From positions 1-21,345 of the forward strand of contig JAKSDN010000792.1 in NCBI GenBank assembly GCA_022360075.1: 21,345 nt of DNA, read 5' to 3'. Positions 1 through 7,599 of the stretch are shown here, in pieces. Each line of letters opens with the position of its first letter. The first letter of the stretch is position 1. The notes beneath the pieces were generated by a model. It was not told where the DNA came from. It saw only the letters and a program-made list of their open reading frames with translations, and ran no database searches. A program made the position numbers and the translations under genes. The stretch is from Kiloniellales bacterium (GTDB lineage Bacteria > Pseudomonadota > Alphaproteobacteria > Kiloniellales > JAKSDN01).

Positions 1-360
1 TCGGCGCACCGAATCACGCGCATTCCCCTGGCGCCGCCGGAGATCGCAGGCTCGCTCAACCTGCGTGGCCGGATCGTCACCGCTCTGGACGTGCGCCGGC
101 GTCTCGGCTTGCCGCCGCAGGAGGGCGACAAGGAATGCATGAGCATCGTCGTCGAGCACGAGCACGAGCTGTACAGTCTGATGGTCGACACGGTGGGCGA
201 GGTCCTGGCCCTGACGACGAACGAGTTCGAGAAGAACCCGCCGACGCTCGACCCCTGCATTCGCGAGTACTCGGAAGGCATTTACCGTCTGGACGACAAG
301 TTGTTGGTCGTCCTCGACGTAACGTCCCTGCTGAACTACAGCCGCTCGCAGGCGGCCTAA
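1..360 (+). CDS. cheW: Chemotaxis coupling protein CheW (5' end missing)
   Basis: CheW is the cytoplasmic adaptor that links chemoreceptors to the kinase CheA. The reading frame is open from base 1 and ends in TAA, so about 119 C-terminal residues are visible; whole CheW proteins are usually 150-170 residues, so the start lies outside the window. The visible part has the CheW beta-barrel signature: a segment reading ITRIPLAPPEIAGSLNLRG followed by RIVTALDVRRRLGL, then a second subdomain with LMVDTVGEVLALT and a closing LVVLDVTSLLNY strand. It lies 64 bp before cheY on the same strand, the usual che operon order. There is no fused receiver or kinase domain in the visible part. A CheW domain at the C-terminus of a larger protein such as CheA or CheV cannot be excluded because the N-terminus is unseen, but a stand-alone cheW before cheY is the simplest reading. 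Confidence 0.9.
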   Translation, partial: SAHRITRIPLAPPEIAGSLNLRGRIVTALDVRRRLGLPPQEGDKECMSIVVEHEHELYSLMVDTVGEVLALTTNEFEKNPPTLDPCIREYSEGIYRLDDKLLVVLDVTSLLNYSRSQAA

Positions 361-424
361 GAATCGGCTACGCCACGGGTCCCGCAGGAAGCCAGCCCGT
401 GTCGATTTATCTTGGAGTAGCACG

Positions 425-790
425 ATGAAGTCTTGCTTGATCGTCGACGACTCGAAGGTCGTGCGGATGGTGGCGAAAAAAATCCTGGAGGGTCTGAGCT
501 TCCGGATCTCGGAAGCCGAGGATGGCCAGAAGGCGTTGGAGAAGTGCAACGAAAGCATGCCCGACGTCGTGCTCCTCGACTGGAACATGCCGGTCAAGAC
601 GGGCATCGAGTTCCTACGCGACCTGCGCGCGATGGATGGCATCGAGCAGCCGGTCGTCGTGTTCTGCACGACCGAGAACGACATGGCCCACATCCAGGAG
701 GCCATGAGCGCCGGTGCCAACGAGTACATCATGAAGCCGTTCGACAGCGAGATCATCGAATCGAAGTTCAGTCAGGTCGGGCTTCTTTGA
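425..790 (+). CDS. cheY: Chemotaxis response regulator CheY
   Basis: A single-domain receiver of 121 residues, the normal CheY length. When phosphorylated by CheA, CheY binds the flagellar switch (FliM/FliN) and changes motor rotation. All catalytic positions are present: the acidic pair D8-D9, phospho-acceptor D52 in LLDWNMP, the T82-T83 hydroxyl position in VVFCTTEND, and K104 in YIMKPF. There is no output domain. The ATG is preceded by GGAG at 414-417 with a 7-nt gap, which supports this start. It sits between cheW and cheB in one transcriptional direction. The final residues (IIESKFSQVGLL) match alphaproteobacterial CheY types carried in cheW-cheY-cheB-cheR operons. Another stand-alone receiver role is possible, but the operon context makes CheY much the most likely. 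Confidence 0.93.
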   Translation: MKSCLIVDDSKVVRMVAKKILEGLSFRISEAEDGQKALEKCNESMPDVVLLDWNMPVKTGIEFLRDLRAMDGIEQPVVVFCTTENDMAHIQEAMSAGANEYIMKPFDSEIIESKFSQVGLL

Positions 791-829
791 CGGCATAACA
801 GTCGTTCCATATTTCCTAGGTCCTATTTG

Positions 830-1930
830 ATGAGTGAACCTATTCGGGTAATGGTGGTCGATGATTCAGCCGTGATCAGAGGGCTGATAACGCGGGCTCT
901 CGAGACCGACCCGGCGATCTCCGTCGTCGCCTCGGTGCAAGACGGGCAGATGGCCATCCGGACGGTTTCGCGCGAGGATATCGAGGTCGTCGTGCTCGAT
1001 ATCGAGATGCCGGTCATGGACGGGCTCACCGCCCTGCCGAAGCTGATTCAGGCCAAGCCCGGCATCCAAGTGATCATGGCCTCGACCCTGACGCGCAAGA
1101 ACGCGGACGTCAGTCTTCGCGCGCTCCAGGGCGGGGCGGCCGACTATGTCGCCAAGCCGAGCTCGCGCGCCGATCTGCACTCCGCGAACGATTTCCAGCG
1201 GGAGCTGACCGAGAAGGTCAAGGCCGTCGGGCAGGCAAAGCGCGGCGGCGGCGGCGCGAAGGCACCCTTTCGGGCGGCGAGGCGCTCTGCGCCCAGCATC
1301 GGCGGCTCGGGGCCCACTAGCATCTCGCTGCGCCAGCAGCGGATCGCACGCCCTTCGGCGATCGCGATCGGAAGCTCCACGGGCGGGCCCCAGGCGCTGC
1401 TGAACGTGCTCTCGTCGCTGCCCGGTGACATGCGCGAGCCGGTCTTCATCACGCAGCACATGCCGGCGACCTTCACGAGTTTGCTGGCCGAGCACATCGA
1501 CCGCGCTTCGCCGCTGTCGTGCAGCGAGGCCAAGCACAACGAGCGCGTGGCCGAGGGGCACATCTACGTTGCCCCCGGTGACTACCACATGGAGATCGTG
1601 CGCGAGAAGGCCAGCCTGTTTATCAGGCTCAATCAAAATCAGCCTGAGAACTTCTGCCGTCCGGCCGTTGATCCGATGTTGCGGTCACTTGCCAAGGTCT
1701 ACGGCCCGAAGCTTCTGGTGACAATTCTGACTGGTATGGGTGCGGATGGCTGTAAGGGTTCGGAAGTGGTCGTAGGTGCGGGGGGTACGGTGATCGCCCA
1801 GGACGAGCCTTCCAGCGTTGTCTGGGGCATGCCTGGGGCCGTCGCTAACGCGGGTCTTTGCTCTGCGGTCCTGCCTCTGAACGAGATCACGCCCTACATC
1901 CGCAATCTCTTGATGAGGTCGGCGGCATGA
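830..1930 (+). CDS. cheB: Chemotaxis protein-glutamate methylesterase CheB
   Basis: CheB removes methyl groups from (and deamidates) receptor glutamates, giving adaptation opposite to CheR. The 366-residue protein has a receiver domain (about 5-125) with D11-D12, phospho-acceptor D57 in VVVLDIEMPVMDG and K109, then a Gly/Ala/Arg-rich linker (about 135-165), then the methylesterase domain (about 174-363). The catalytic triad is visible: S183 in GSSTGGPQAL, H210 in ITQHMPATFT and D306 in LTGMGADG. I chose the ATG at 830 because AGG at 818-820 lies 9 nt upstream; an in-frame TTG one codon earlier is less likely. The stop overlaps the cheR start as ATGA, so the two opposing enzymes are probably translationally coupled. 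Length and domain order are normal for the family. Confidence 0.97.
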   Translation: MSEPIRVMVVDDSAVIRGLITRALETDPAISVVASVQDGQMAIRTVSREDIEVVVLDIEMPVMDGLTALPKLIQAKPGIQVIMASTLTRKNADVSLRALQGGAADYVAKPSSRADLHSANDFQRELTEKVKAVGQAKRGGGGAKAPFRAARRSAPSIGGSGPTSISLRQQRIARPSAIAIGSSTGGPQALLNVLSSLPGDMREPVFITQHMPATFTSLLAEHIDRASPLSCSEAKHNERVAEGHIYVAPGDYHMEIVREKASLFIRLNQNQPENFCRPAVDPMLRSLAKVYGPKLLVTILTGMGADGCKGSEVVVGAGGTVIAQDEPSSVVWGMPGAVANAGLCSAVLPLNEITPYIRNLLMRSAA

Positions 1931-2769
1931 ACGTCAATGATTTCGAGATGATCACGCGTCTCCTGAGGGAGCGCTCGGGCCTGGTCCTGACCAAGGACAA
2001 GGCATACCTCCTGGAGAGCCGTCTGAACCCGGTCGCGCGCAAGTGGCAGTTCAAGGGCTTCGACGAGCTTGCCGAGGCGATTCGTCTGGGCAAGGACGAG
2101 GCTTTGCTCAAGGACGTGACCGAGGCGATGACGACGAACGAGTCCTTCTTCTTCAGGGACTCGAAGCCTTTCGACCAGTTCCGCGACATCGTGATGCCGC
2201 ACCTGATCGAGCACAGAGCGAGTCAACGTTCTTTCCGGATCTGGAGCGCCGCCTGCTCCAACGGGCAGGAGCCCTATTCCTTGGCCATGATCCTCAAGGA
2301 GCATGAGGCGAAGATCAGCGGCTGGAAGATCGACATCATCGCGACGGATCTCTCGACGGAGGTCTTGGCGAAGGCCGACGAAGGCGCCTATTCCCAGTTC
2401 GAGGTGCAGCGCGGCCTGCCCATCAACTTCCTGGTGAAGTATTTCCGGCAGGAAGGCGATCGCTGGATCATCGACGACATGATCCGCAAGATGGTGACCT
2501 ACAAGAAGTTCAACCTACTGGAAAACCCGGCCGCGCTGGGGCGGTTCGATGTCGTGTTCCTGAGGAACGTCCTGATCTACTTCGATCAGGAAACGAAGTC
2601 GCAGGTCCTCGGTCGGGTCGCCAAGCTGATGCCGTCGGACGGCTTCCTCTATCTGGGCGGTGCCGAGACCGTCCTGGGAATCTCCGACTGCTTCCAATTG
2701 ATCCCCGGTCAGCGCGGCGTCTACGGGCTGGTCGGCGCGGAGCAGGCACCGGCCAGAGCGGCCGGCTGA
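1927..2769 (+). CDS. cheR: Chemotaxis protein methyltransferase CheR
   Basis: CheR transfers methyl groups from S-adenosylmethionine to receptor glutamates. The 280-residue protein has an N-terminal all-helical CheR domain (about 1-75, including the AMTTNESFFFRD junction) and a Rossmann methyltransferase domain (about 80-270). The SAM-binding motif is IWSAACSNGQEPYSLAM, followed by the acidic strand end IIATDLS and the NVLIYFD motif, all typical of CheR. There is no TPR extension or C-terminal pentapeptide-binding fusion. The start was set at 1927, where ATG overlaps the cheB TGA; GAGG at 1915-1918, 8 nt upstream, acts as ribosome-binding site inside cheB. A longer in-frame extension to 1858 would lie wholly inside cheB and is rejected. 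It is the last visible gene of the che operon. Confidence 0.97.
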   Translation: MNVNDFEMITRLLRERSGLVLTKDKAYLLESRLNPVARKWQFKGFDELAEAIRLGKDEALLKDVTEAMTTNESFFFRDSKPFDQFRDIVMPHLIEHRASQRSFRIWSAACSNGQEPYSLAMILKEHEAKISGWKIDIIATDLSTEVLAKADEGAYSQFEVQRGLPINFLVKYFRQEGDRWIIDDMIRKMVTYKKFNLLENPAALGRFDVVFLRNVLIYFDQETKSQVLGRVAKLMPSDGFLYLGGAETVLGISDCFQLIPGQRGVYGLVGAEQAPARAAG

Positions 2770-2807
2770 CGGCGCCGATACGCAACGGCGCCGACCGCAG
2801 CGATCGA

Positions 2808-2823
2808 GCGCCGCTCGCGGCGC
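2808..2823 (+). terminator. GC-rich hairpin after cheR, weak terminator candidate
   Basis: GCGCCG CTCG CGGCGC forms a perfect 6-bp stem with a 4-nt loop, 39 bp after the cheR stop codon. No T-run follows, so it does not meet the intrinsic-terminator pattern. It could stabilise the 3' end of the che transcript or be a by-product of the high GC content. Confidence 0.25.
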
Positions 2824-2919
2824 CGCCTAGTGGCGCGGAAGTGCGCCTGGACGTAGCTTCTCGTCCATAGGTTTTCCATTCGCTTCCCCTCGAAGTAAAA
2901 TCTCGAGCGAATCGGGGCT

Positions 2920-2952
2920 CCGATCGCCGCCGAAATGCGGTGAGGCGATCGG
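2920..2952 (+). repeat. 9-bp inverted repeat (stem-loop) before the oxygenase gene
   Basis: CCGATCGCC at 2920-2928 and GGCGATCGG at 2944-2952 are exact reverse complements separated by 15 nt. Inside the loop, CCG (2930-2932) can pair with CGG (2938-2940). The 3' arm ends 19 nt before the ATG at 2972 and just before a GGGGA stretch (2955-2959), so in RNA the structure would sit next to the ribosome-binding region. It may be an operator or a translational control hairpin; neither is shown. Confidence 0.5.
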
Positions 2953-2971
2953 CTGGGGACTGGTGGGGGCG

Positions 2972-3703
2972 ATGGAGCGATTTCCCGACGAATTCGATGT
3001 GCTGCTGTCGAGATCCGGCCTGCGCAGGCTCATGGCGCTCGACAGGAGCGCCTCCGGCGGCAGGAAGCGCAAGGCCGACTACTTCACGCGGGTCACCGAC
3101 ATCATAGCGCCAAGCCGCGCGGGCGCGGCCCTGCGGCTGCTGGAGCGCACCCTGTTCCCGGTCATGACCCCGCTCAGCGTGCCGATTCCGCCGGACTCGA
3201 TCTGGGCGATGCGCGAGCCCTATACCGAGCGCCTGTCGAAGACCTCGCGCTGTCGCACCGCCAGTCTCTTCAACCCGCGATCGCGCTCCCACAGGAAGGC
3301 CAAGGACGTCGGACTGCTACAGATGCTGCACTCCGCGAGCCTCAAGCGGCTCGCCGAGGGCCTGAGCGGGCGCGCGCTCTGCGATGAGAGGGATGTCCAG
3401 CTTCTGTGCTACGAGCACGGCGACTACATGGGTCCGCACAACGACCATCACCCCAACGTCGAGACCGCAAAGGACGGCTTCGTCGACCTTCAGGTCTCGC
3501 TGTGCAACGGCTTCGTCGACCATCAGTGGCTGGTCTACGAGCGCGACGGTTTCCTCGACGAGATCGTCAGGGTCTCGGACCGCTCTTCGGTCACCTGCTA
3601 CCGCCTGCCATTCTGGCATTACACGACACCCCTGCAAGCGAGGCCGGGCCGCCAGGCCCAGGCCCGCCGCTGGATCCTGATCGCGTCCTTCAGGTTTGCT
3701 TGA
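2972..3703 (+). CDS. Probable 2-oxoglutarate/Fe(II)-dependent oxygenase
   Basis: A 243-residue cytoplasmic-looking protein with no signal peptide or membrane segment. The C-terminal half carries a double-stranded beta-helix iron-site pattern: CYEHGDYMGPHNDHHP gives H156-x-D158, H216 in LPFWHYTTPL is the likely distal ligand, and R232 or R233 in QARRWILIASF is the likely 2-oxoglutarate carboxylate binder. These match prolyl-hydroxylase-like oxygenases in order, though the family is assigned here by motif only. The N-terminal 110 residues are Arg/Lys-rich and unrecognised. The substrate is unknown. The start is uncertain: ATG at 2972 has G-rich sequence directly upstream, and an in-frame GTG at 2963 would add three residues. 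It lies about 200 bp after cheR and its stop is only 6 bp from the stop of the opposing cyclase gene. It could have its own promoter or be read through from the che operon. Confidence 0.5.
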   Translation: MERFPDEFDVLLSRSGLRRLMALDRSASGGRKRKADYFTRVTDIIAPSRAGAALRLLERTLFPVMTPLSVPIPPDSIWAMREPYTERLSKTSRCRTASLFNPRSRSHRKAKDVGLLQMLHSASLKRLAEGLSGRALCDERDVQLLCYEHGDYMGPHNDHHPNVETAKDGFVDLQVSLCNGFVDHQWLVYERDGFLDEIVRVSDRSSVTCYRLPFWHYTTPLQARPGRQAQARRWILIASFRFA

Positions 3704-3709
3704 GGCGGC

Positions 3710-6700
3710 CTAGCCGCACTGGAGCAGGCTCTCGGCCTCGGACAGTTCGGGTAGGGGCTGGCCGCGGAATCCCTGGATCTGTGGCGTCACCAGCTCCCTG
3801 GCCTCCGAGTGCTTGTCCTGGCTGGTCCAGAGGCGGGCGAGGCTGAGGGCGGCGCGCAGCTCCCACATGCGGGCTTGGATCTCGCGCGAAACCTCGAGCG
3901 CCTGCCAGAAGCAGGCTTCGGCCTGATCACGCGCGGTCGAGGTCGGTTGGAGCAGCGTGAGCTCGCCACGAATCCGGTGGATTTCGGGCTCGTACCAGCG
4001 CTCGCCCGTGCTTCCGACGGCCTCGACGGCGACCTGAAGCAGCTCGGAGGCGCCGGAGAAGTTGCCGCCCTTGCCGAGCGCTTCGGCTAGCAGCGCGTAG
4101 ACATAGGGCATCTCGATGGCGCCGACGTCGCAGCGCCTGACCACGTCCTCCATCGCCTCGATGCCTTCGGCGGTCACGCCCTCCTGCACCAGCACCCAGC
4201 CCCTGAAATAGCTGCCCATGTCCTGCCAGGCGTACATGTCGTGCTCGCCGGCGATCGTGAGCAGTTGTTCGGCGTGGCGGCGGACCGCCGCGGTGTCGCG
4301 CAGGAACTGGAAGAGGTAGCAGGCGTTGCAGAGGGTCAGGGCGCGGGTATAGGCCGAGCCCTGTTCGGCGTGGCGCAAGGCCTGCGCGCAGCGCCGCTGC
4401 GCCTCCGATGCCTGGCCGAGCGCGAAGAGGGTCCAGGACAGATAGGTCAAGGCAAGGCTCGGAAACTGGGCGCCCTTGATGTCGGCGTTCTCGACCTGCG
4501 TGTCGCTGTGGGCGACGGCCTGCTCGAGGTGATGTCGCGCGGTCGTCAGGTCGCCGCGCGAGAAAGAGCACATGCCGGCCGCCTGGTGACCAATGATCTC
4601 GGTCGGCATGTCGGCCCGGCTCTCGCCCAGGGCAACCAAGCGCTCCGCTGCTTCGCTCGCGACCGTGAGCTTGGCCGCATCGAAGGCGGAGGCCGACTGG
4701 CCGTAGAGCGTGTGGACGTAGTCGGAATAGAACTCCGCCGTCACCCTCTGCTCGCCGATCTCCTCGCAGAGCGCCCGCGCGCGCAGGTAGGCGCCCTGGG
4801 TCTCCTCGGCGCCGGTGCCCTTCCAGGAGCGAAAGGCCTTGCCGCGGGCGAGCTGGAGACGCAGCTCCGTCTCCAATCGCGCGGGCCCGGCGGGGCGGGT
4901 CATCAAGAGGCCGAGCGCCTCGTCCAGGCGCCCTACGGACTCCGCGAAGGCCGAGATTTCCGCGGCGCGCTGGCCGGCGATGATATAGTACCGCACCGCC
5001 TCGTCGGGCCTGCCGGCTTCTTGGAAATGCCGGGCGATGAGCTCAGGCCGGGCGCGGGGCGATTCATCGCGCCCCTGGAGGAGCAGCTCGGCGATGCGTC
5101 CGTGCAGCGCCTGGCGCCGGGTCCGTAGCAGGCTCTCATGGGCCGCTTGCTGCACCAAGGCGTGCTTGAAGCTGTAGCTCTCGTCCGGCGGCGCGCCGTG
5201 GCGGAACAGGAGCTTCGAGGCGACGAGCTGGTCGAGGCCGCTTTGCAGCGCCATGTCGTCGAAGTCGCTGACCGCAGCCAGTAGCGCCGGCTCGAAATCG
5301 CGTCCGATGCACGAGCCGACCTGCGCCACCCTTTTGGCCGGACCGAGGTGGTCGAGACGTTCCATGAGCGAATCGTGGAGCGTGCCGGGAATCACGTAGG
5401 GCGGCAGCGGACCGGTCAGTGTGAAGCCTTGATCGGTCTCGCGCAGCAGCCCGGACTCGAGAATCGTCTTGGTCAGCTCCTCGATGAAGAGCGGGATGCC
5501 ATCGGTCTTGGCGAGGATGTGGGACAGCACATCCTCCGGCAGAGACTTGCCGCCGGTCACCTGCGCGACGAACTTGCCGACCTGGCCCTGGGTCAGCCGA
5601 TTGAGCGTCAGCGAAGTGATGTGCGGATAGATGTCCCAGCGTTCGACCGGATGCTGGCGCGAGGTGATCATGAGCAGGGCGCGCGTGCCCTGAATCCGGT
5701 TGATCAGAAGCTCGACCAGCTCCATGGAGACCGGATCGATCCAATGGATGTCCTCGAATACCAGAAGCAAGGGCTTCTCGCCGATGTGGCTCAGCATCAA
5801 GTCGGCGATCACCGAGAGCGTCGTCTCCTTGTAGCGATCCGGAGTCATCTCCGGCAGGACATAGCTCTCGTCGGTCGGGATGAAGAGTAGCGGGCCGATG
5901 AGGGGAACGGCCAAGGCGCGATCGACCCCGGCGGACTCGAGCAGCCGCTCCAGCTTGCTCAGCTTCGTCGGGTCCGGGTCGTCGTCGCCGATCCCGGCCG
6001 AGCGGGTGATCTGCTCGATCAGCGGATAGAGGCTGGTCTTGTTGTAGTACGAGGAGCACTGATAGCGCAGGATCGTGTGCGGCTCGCTCTCGACGCGCTC
6101 GTAGAGCACCTGAGTGATGCGCGACTTGCCGATCCCGGCCTCGCCCGATAGCAGCACGACCTGACCGTCGCCGCCTTTCGCGGTGGCCCAGCGGTCCAGC
6201 AGCAGCTCGATCTCGCGCTCACGGCCGATCATCGGCGTGAGGTCGGCCTCGTGCATGGCGTCGAAGCGGCTGTCGATCGACTTGACGCCCATGACGCGCC
6301 AAACCTGGACGGGCTCCGAGATGCCCTTCAGCTTATGCCGTCCGGCATCGGCGAACTCGAAGGTGCCGCCCACCAGCTTGTGGGTGTCGGGGCCGATCAG
6401 CATGGTGTTCGGCTTGGCCAGGCTCTGCAGGCGCGCGGCGAGATTGGGCGCCTCGCCGACGGCCAGACGCTCCGACCCGGCGTCGCCCTCGATCGTGTGG
6501 CCGGCGACCACGAGACCCGTCGCCGTGCCGACGCGGACCTGAAGCGTCACGTCCAAGCCCGTATCAAGGTTCGGCACGGTCTCGATGATGGCCAGGCCCG
6601 CGCGCAGCGCCCGCTCGGCGTCGTTCTCGCGCGCCTGGGGAAAGCCGAAGTAGGCGAGGATGCCGTCGCCGGAGTAGCGCGCCACAAAGCCGCCGAACTG

Positions 6701-7084
6701 GCGGAGCACCTCGCGGCAAGATTGGTGATAGGTCTGAATGACCTCCTTGAAGTCCTCCGGGTCGAGCCGCTCGGCCAGATCCGTCGACTTGACCAGGTCG
6801 CAGAACATGATGGTGAGCTGGCGCCGCTCGGCGTCGTCGGCGGCGCGGGTCTCCGAGGGGCTCGACTTCGGTTCGCTGGTCGCGAGCTCTTGGATCGCTT
6901 TGAGCAGCTTCTTGCGGGGACCGAGCGCGATGCCGAGCTCTTCGAGGTCCTTCTCGCTCAGCTCCGGCAGCACCTCGAGGTCGATCTCGTGCTGGGCGAA
7001 GAGCGGGACATACCTCTCCAGCCCTAGCGAGATCAGCCATCTGGCGATATCGCTGTCGTGGTCCCCTGACGCCAGATCGTTCAC
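3710..7084 (-). CDS. SAM / class III nucleotide cyclase / AAA ATPase / TPR-like signalling protein
   Basis: A 1124-residue multidomain protein, soluble by sequence. Residues 11-68 form a SAM domain (IARWLISLGLERYVPLF). Residues about 85-265 are a class III adenylate/guanylate cyclase domain with metal-binding D96 (MFCDLVKST) and D140 (RYSGDG), and N214 and R218 (PNLAARLQ) for the transition state. Residues about 284-560 are an AAA-type ATPase with Walker A GEAGIGKS at 314-321 and Walker B LLLVFEDIHW around D445. The remaining half (about 640-1120) is Ala/Leu/Glu-rich helical repeat sequence, probably TPR. This order is known in many rhizobial and other alphaproteobacterial cyclases. R136 occupies the position where most members have the base-contacting lysine, so the product (cAMP or cGMP) is not certain. 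The start is GTG at 7084, with a GAGAG stretch just upstream; the SAM domain begins right after it, so little can be missing. It is transcribed away from the S8 protease gene across a 515-bp spacer. Confidence 0.93.
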   Translation of the reverse strand: MNDLASGDHDSDIARWLISLGLERYVPLFAQHEIDLEVLPELSEKDLEELGIALGPRKKLLKAIQELATSEPKSSPSETRAADDAERRQLTIMFCDLVKSTDLAERLDPEDFKEVIQTYHQSCREVLRQFGGFVARYSGDGILAYFGFPQARENDAERALRAGLAIIETVPNLDTGLDVTLQVRVGTATGLVVAGHTIEGDAGSERLAVGEAPNLAARLQSLAKPNTMLIGPDTHKLVGGTFEFADAGRHKLKGISEPVQVWRVMGVKSIDSRFDAMHEADLTPMIGREREIELLLDRWATAKGGDGQVVLLSGEAGIGKSRITQVLYERVESEPHTILRYQCSSYYNKTSLYPLIEQITRSAGIGDDDPDPTKLSKLERLLESAGVDRALAVPLIGPLLFIPTDESYVLPEMTPDRYKETTLSVIADLMLSHIGEKPLLLVFEDIHWIDPVSMELVELLINRIQGTRALLMITSRQHPVERWDIYPHITSLTLNRLTQGQVGKFVAQVTGGKSLPEDVLSHILAKTDGIPLFIEELTKTILESGLLRETDQGFTLTGPLPPYVIPGTLHDSLMERLDHLGPAKRVAQVGSCIGRDFEPALLAAVSDFDDMALQSGLDQLVASKLLFRHGAPPDESYSFKHALVQQAAHESLLRTRRQALHGRIAELLLQGRDESPRARPELIARHFQEAGRPDEAVRYYIIAGQRAAEISAFAESVGRLDEALGLLMTRPAGPARLETELRLQLARGKAFRSWKGTGAEETQGAYLRARALCEEIGEQRVTAEFYSDYVHTLYGQSASAFDAAKLTVASEAAERLVALGESRADMPTEIIGHQAAGMCSFSRGDLTTARHHLEQAVAHSDTQVENADIKGAQFPSLALTYLSWTLFALGQASEAQRRCAQALRHAEQGSAYTRALTLCNACYLFQFLRDTAAVRRHAEQLLTIAGEHDMYAWQDMGSYFRGWVLVQEGVTAEGIEAMEDVVRRCDVGAIEMPYVYALLAEALGKGGNFSGASELLQVAVEAVGSTGERWYEPEIHRIRGELTLLQPTSTARDQAEACFWQALEVSREIQARMWELRAALSLARLWTSQDKHSEARELVTPQIQGFRGQPLPELSEAESLLQCG

Positions 7085-7356
7085 TGGCTCTCTCGCTCAC
7101 TCTGGCGGCTTGCGCCGAAAGGCCGCTGTTCGCCCAATCCGTCTTCGGTCTAACCTGACTTCGAAGGAATGCCCCCGCAGCCTACACAGGAACCCCGGAT
7201 TTCACCCAGGCCCTTGGTAGCCTAGTGAATGCCAAACGGCAATCGCCGAGCGCATTTGCAAAGCCGGCGTCCTGTTTGGCAACCACAAGGCAGGGCGCTG
7301 GAGGTCACCGTCCACCATGCGCTGCGTCTTTCGCCGCGATAGGGACAAAGCAGTTG

Positions 7357-7385
7357 AAAGACCTCACCTTATGGTAGTGGTCTTT
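7357..7385. repeat. 7-bp inverted repeat AAAGACC / GGTCTTT
   Basis: AAAGACC (7357-7363) and GGTCTTT (7379-7385) are exact reverse complements 15 nt apart, in the AT-richer part of the spacer. On the plus strand the 3' arm is followed by one more T, giving a short T-run, so it could be a weak terminator-like stem. It could equally be an operator. Nothing identifies the partner protein. Confidence 0.35.
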
Positions 7386-7475
7386 TGTGCTGTGCCGTTG
7401 CTCGTGTCATGATCTGGCGAAGGACTCGACACACTGAACCCGGCTGCGAGTTTGGCCGCGCTTCTCGACAAGAGG

Positions 7476-7491
7476 TGTGACTTTCCTCACA
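7476..7491. promoter_or_regulatory. Perfect CRP-type binding palindrome TGTGA-N6-TCACA
   Basis: TGTGACTTTCCTCACA matches the classical cAMP receptor protein core at all ten conserved positions with the correct 6-nt spacer. Its centre is at 7483.5, about 116 nt before the protease ATG and about 400 nt from the cyclase start codon. An upstream activator position for the protease promoter is plausible: a start site near 7525 would place it at -41.5, a class II spacing, but the -10 there (ATGAAT, 7513-7518) is poor. The neighbouring gene encodes a nucleotide cyclase, which makes a cAMP link attractive. Binding by a CRP-family protein of this organism is inferred. Confidence 0.6.
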
Positions 7492-7584
7492 GGTTGGGAC
7501 GACAACTTGCACATGAATCGGTGAGGCTCGCCGCCGGCTCTGTCTTTGGGCCAGCACTGGCCGGTGGCGCTGGGGCGCCGGAAC

Positions 7585-7590
7585 GAGGGG
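7585..7590 (+). promoter_or_regulatory. Ribosome-binding site that sets the protease start
   Basis: GAGGGG lies 9 nt before the ATG at 7600. It supports this ATG over an in-frame TTG at 7546, which would add 18 residues that look like non-coding spacer. Confidence 0.6.
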
Positions 7591-7599
7591 ACGGGGAAA

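Larger units (their letters stand above)
7085..7599. other. 515-bp gene-free spacer between divergent cyclase and protease genes
   Basis: No convincing coding sequence was seen on either strand. The spacer is less GC-rich than its neighbours in places, especially 7340-7400. It holds a perfect CRP-type palindrome (7476-7491), a 7-bp inverted repeat with a T-run on one side (7357-7385), and a looser inverted repeat, TGCCAAAC at 7230-7237 against GTTTGGCA at 7274-7281. The promoters of both flanking genes must lie here, but I could not place a clear sigma-70 -35/-10 pair. A weak sigma-54-like GG-N10-GC with TTGCA occurs at 7497-7511. Confidence 0.7.

Noticed and set aside
1858..1926. Upstream start for cheR inside cheB
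   Set aside because: The extra 23 residues are not CheR-like. The ATG overlapping the cheB stop has a ribosome-binding site and gives the normal CheR N-terminus.
2808..2823. Hairpin after cheR as a true intrinsic terminator
   Set aside because: The stem is GC-rich but no T-run follows, so it is kept only as a weak candidate.
4241..5128. Long open frame on the plus strand opposite the cyclase gene (295 residues)
   Set aside because: It is antisense to the helical-repeat half of the cyclase and shows no domain. Similar antisense frames lie opposite cheB, the protease and flhA.
7497..7511. Sigma-54-like element (GG-N10-GC with TTGCA) before the protease gene
   Set aside because: The -12 part is good but the -24 part keeps only GG and lacks the TGGCAC form; one such weak match is expected by chance in a spacer this long.
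7546..7599. TTG start extending the protease by 18 residues
   Set aside because: The ATG at 7600 has a clear GAGGGG site at a good distance, and the added residues look like translated spacer.
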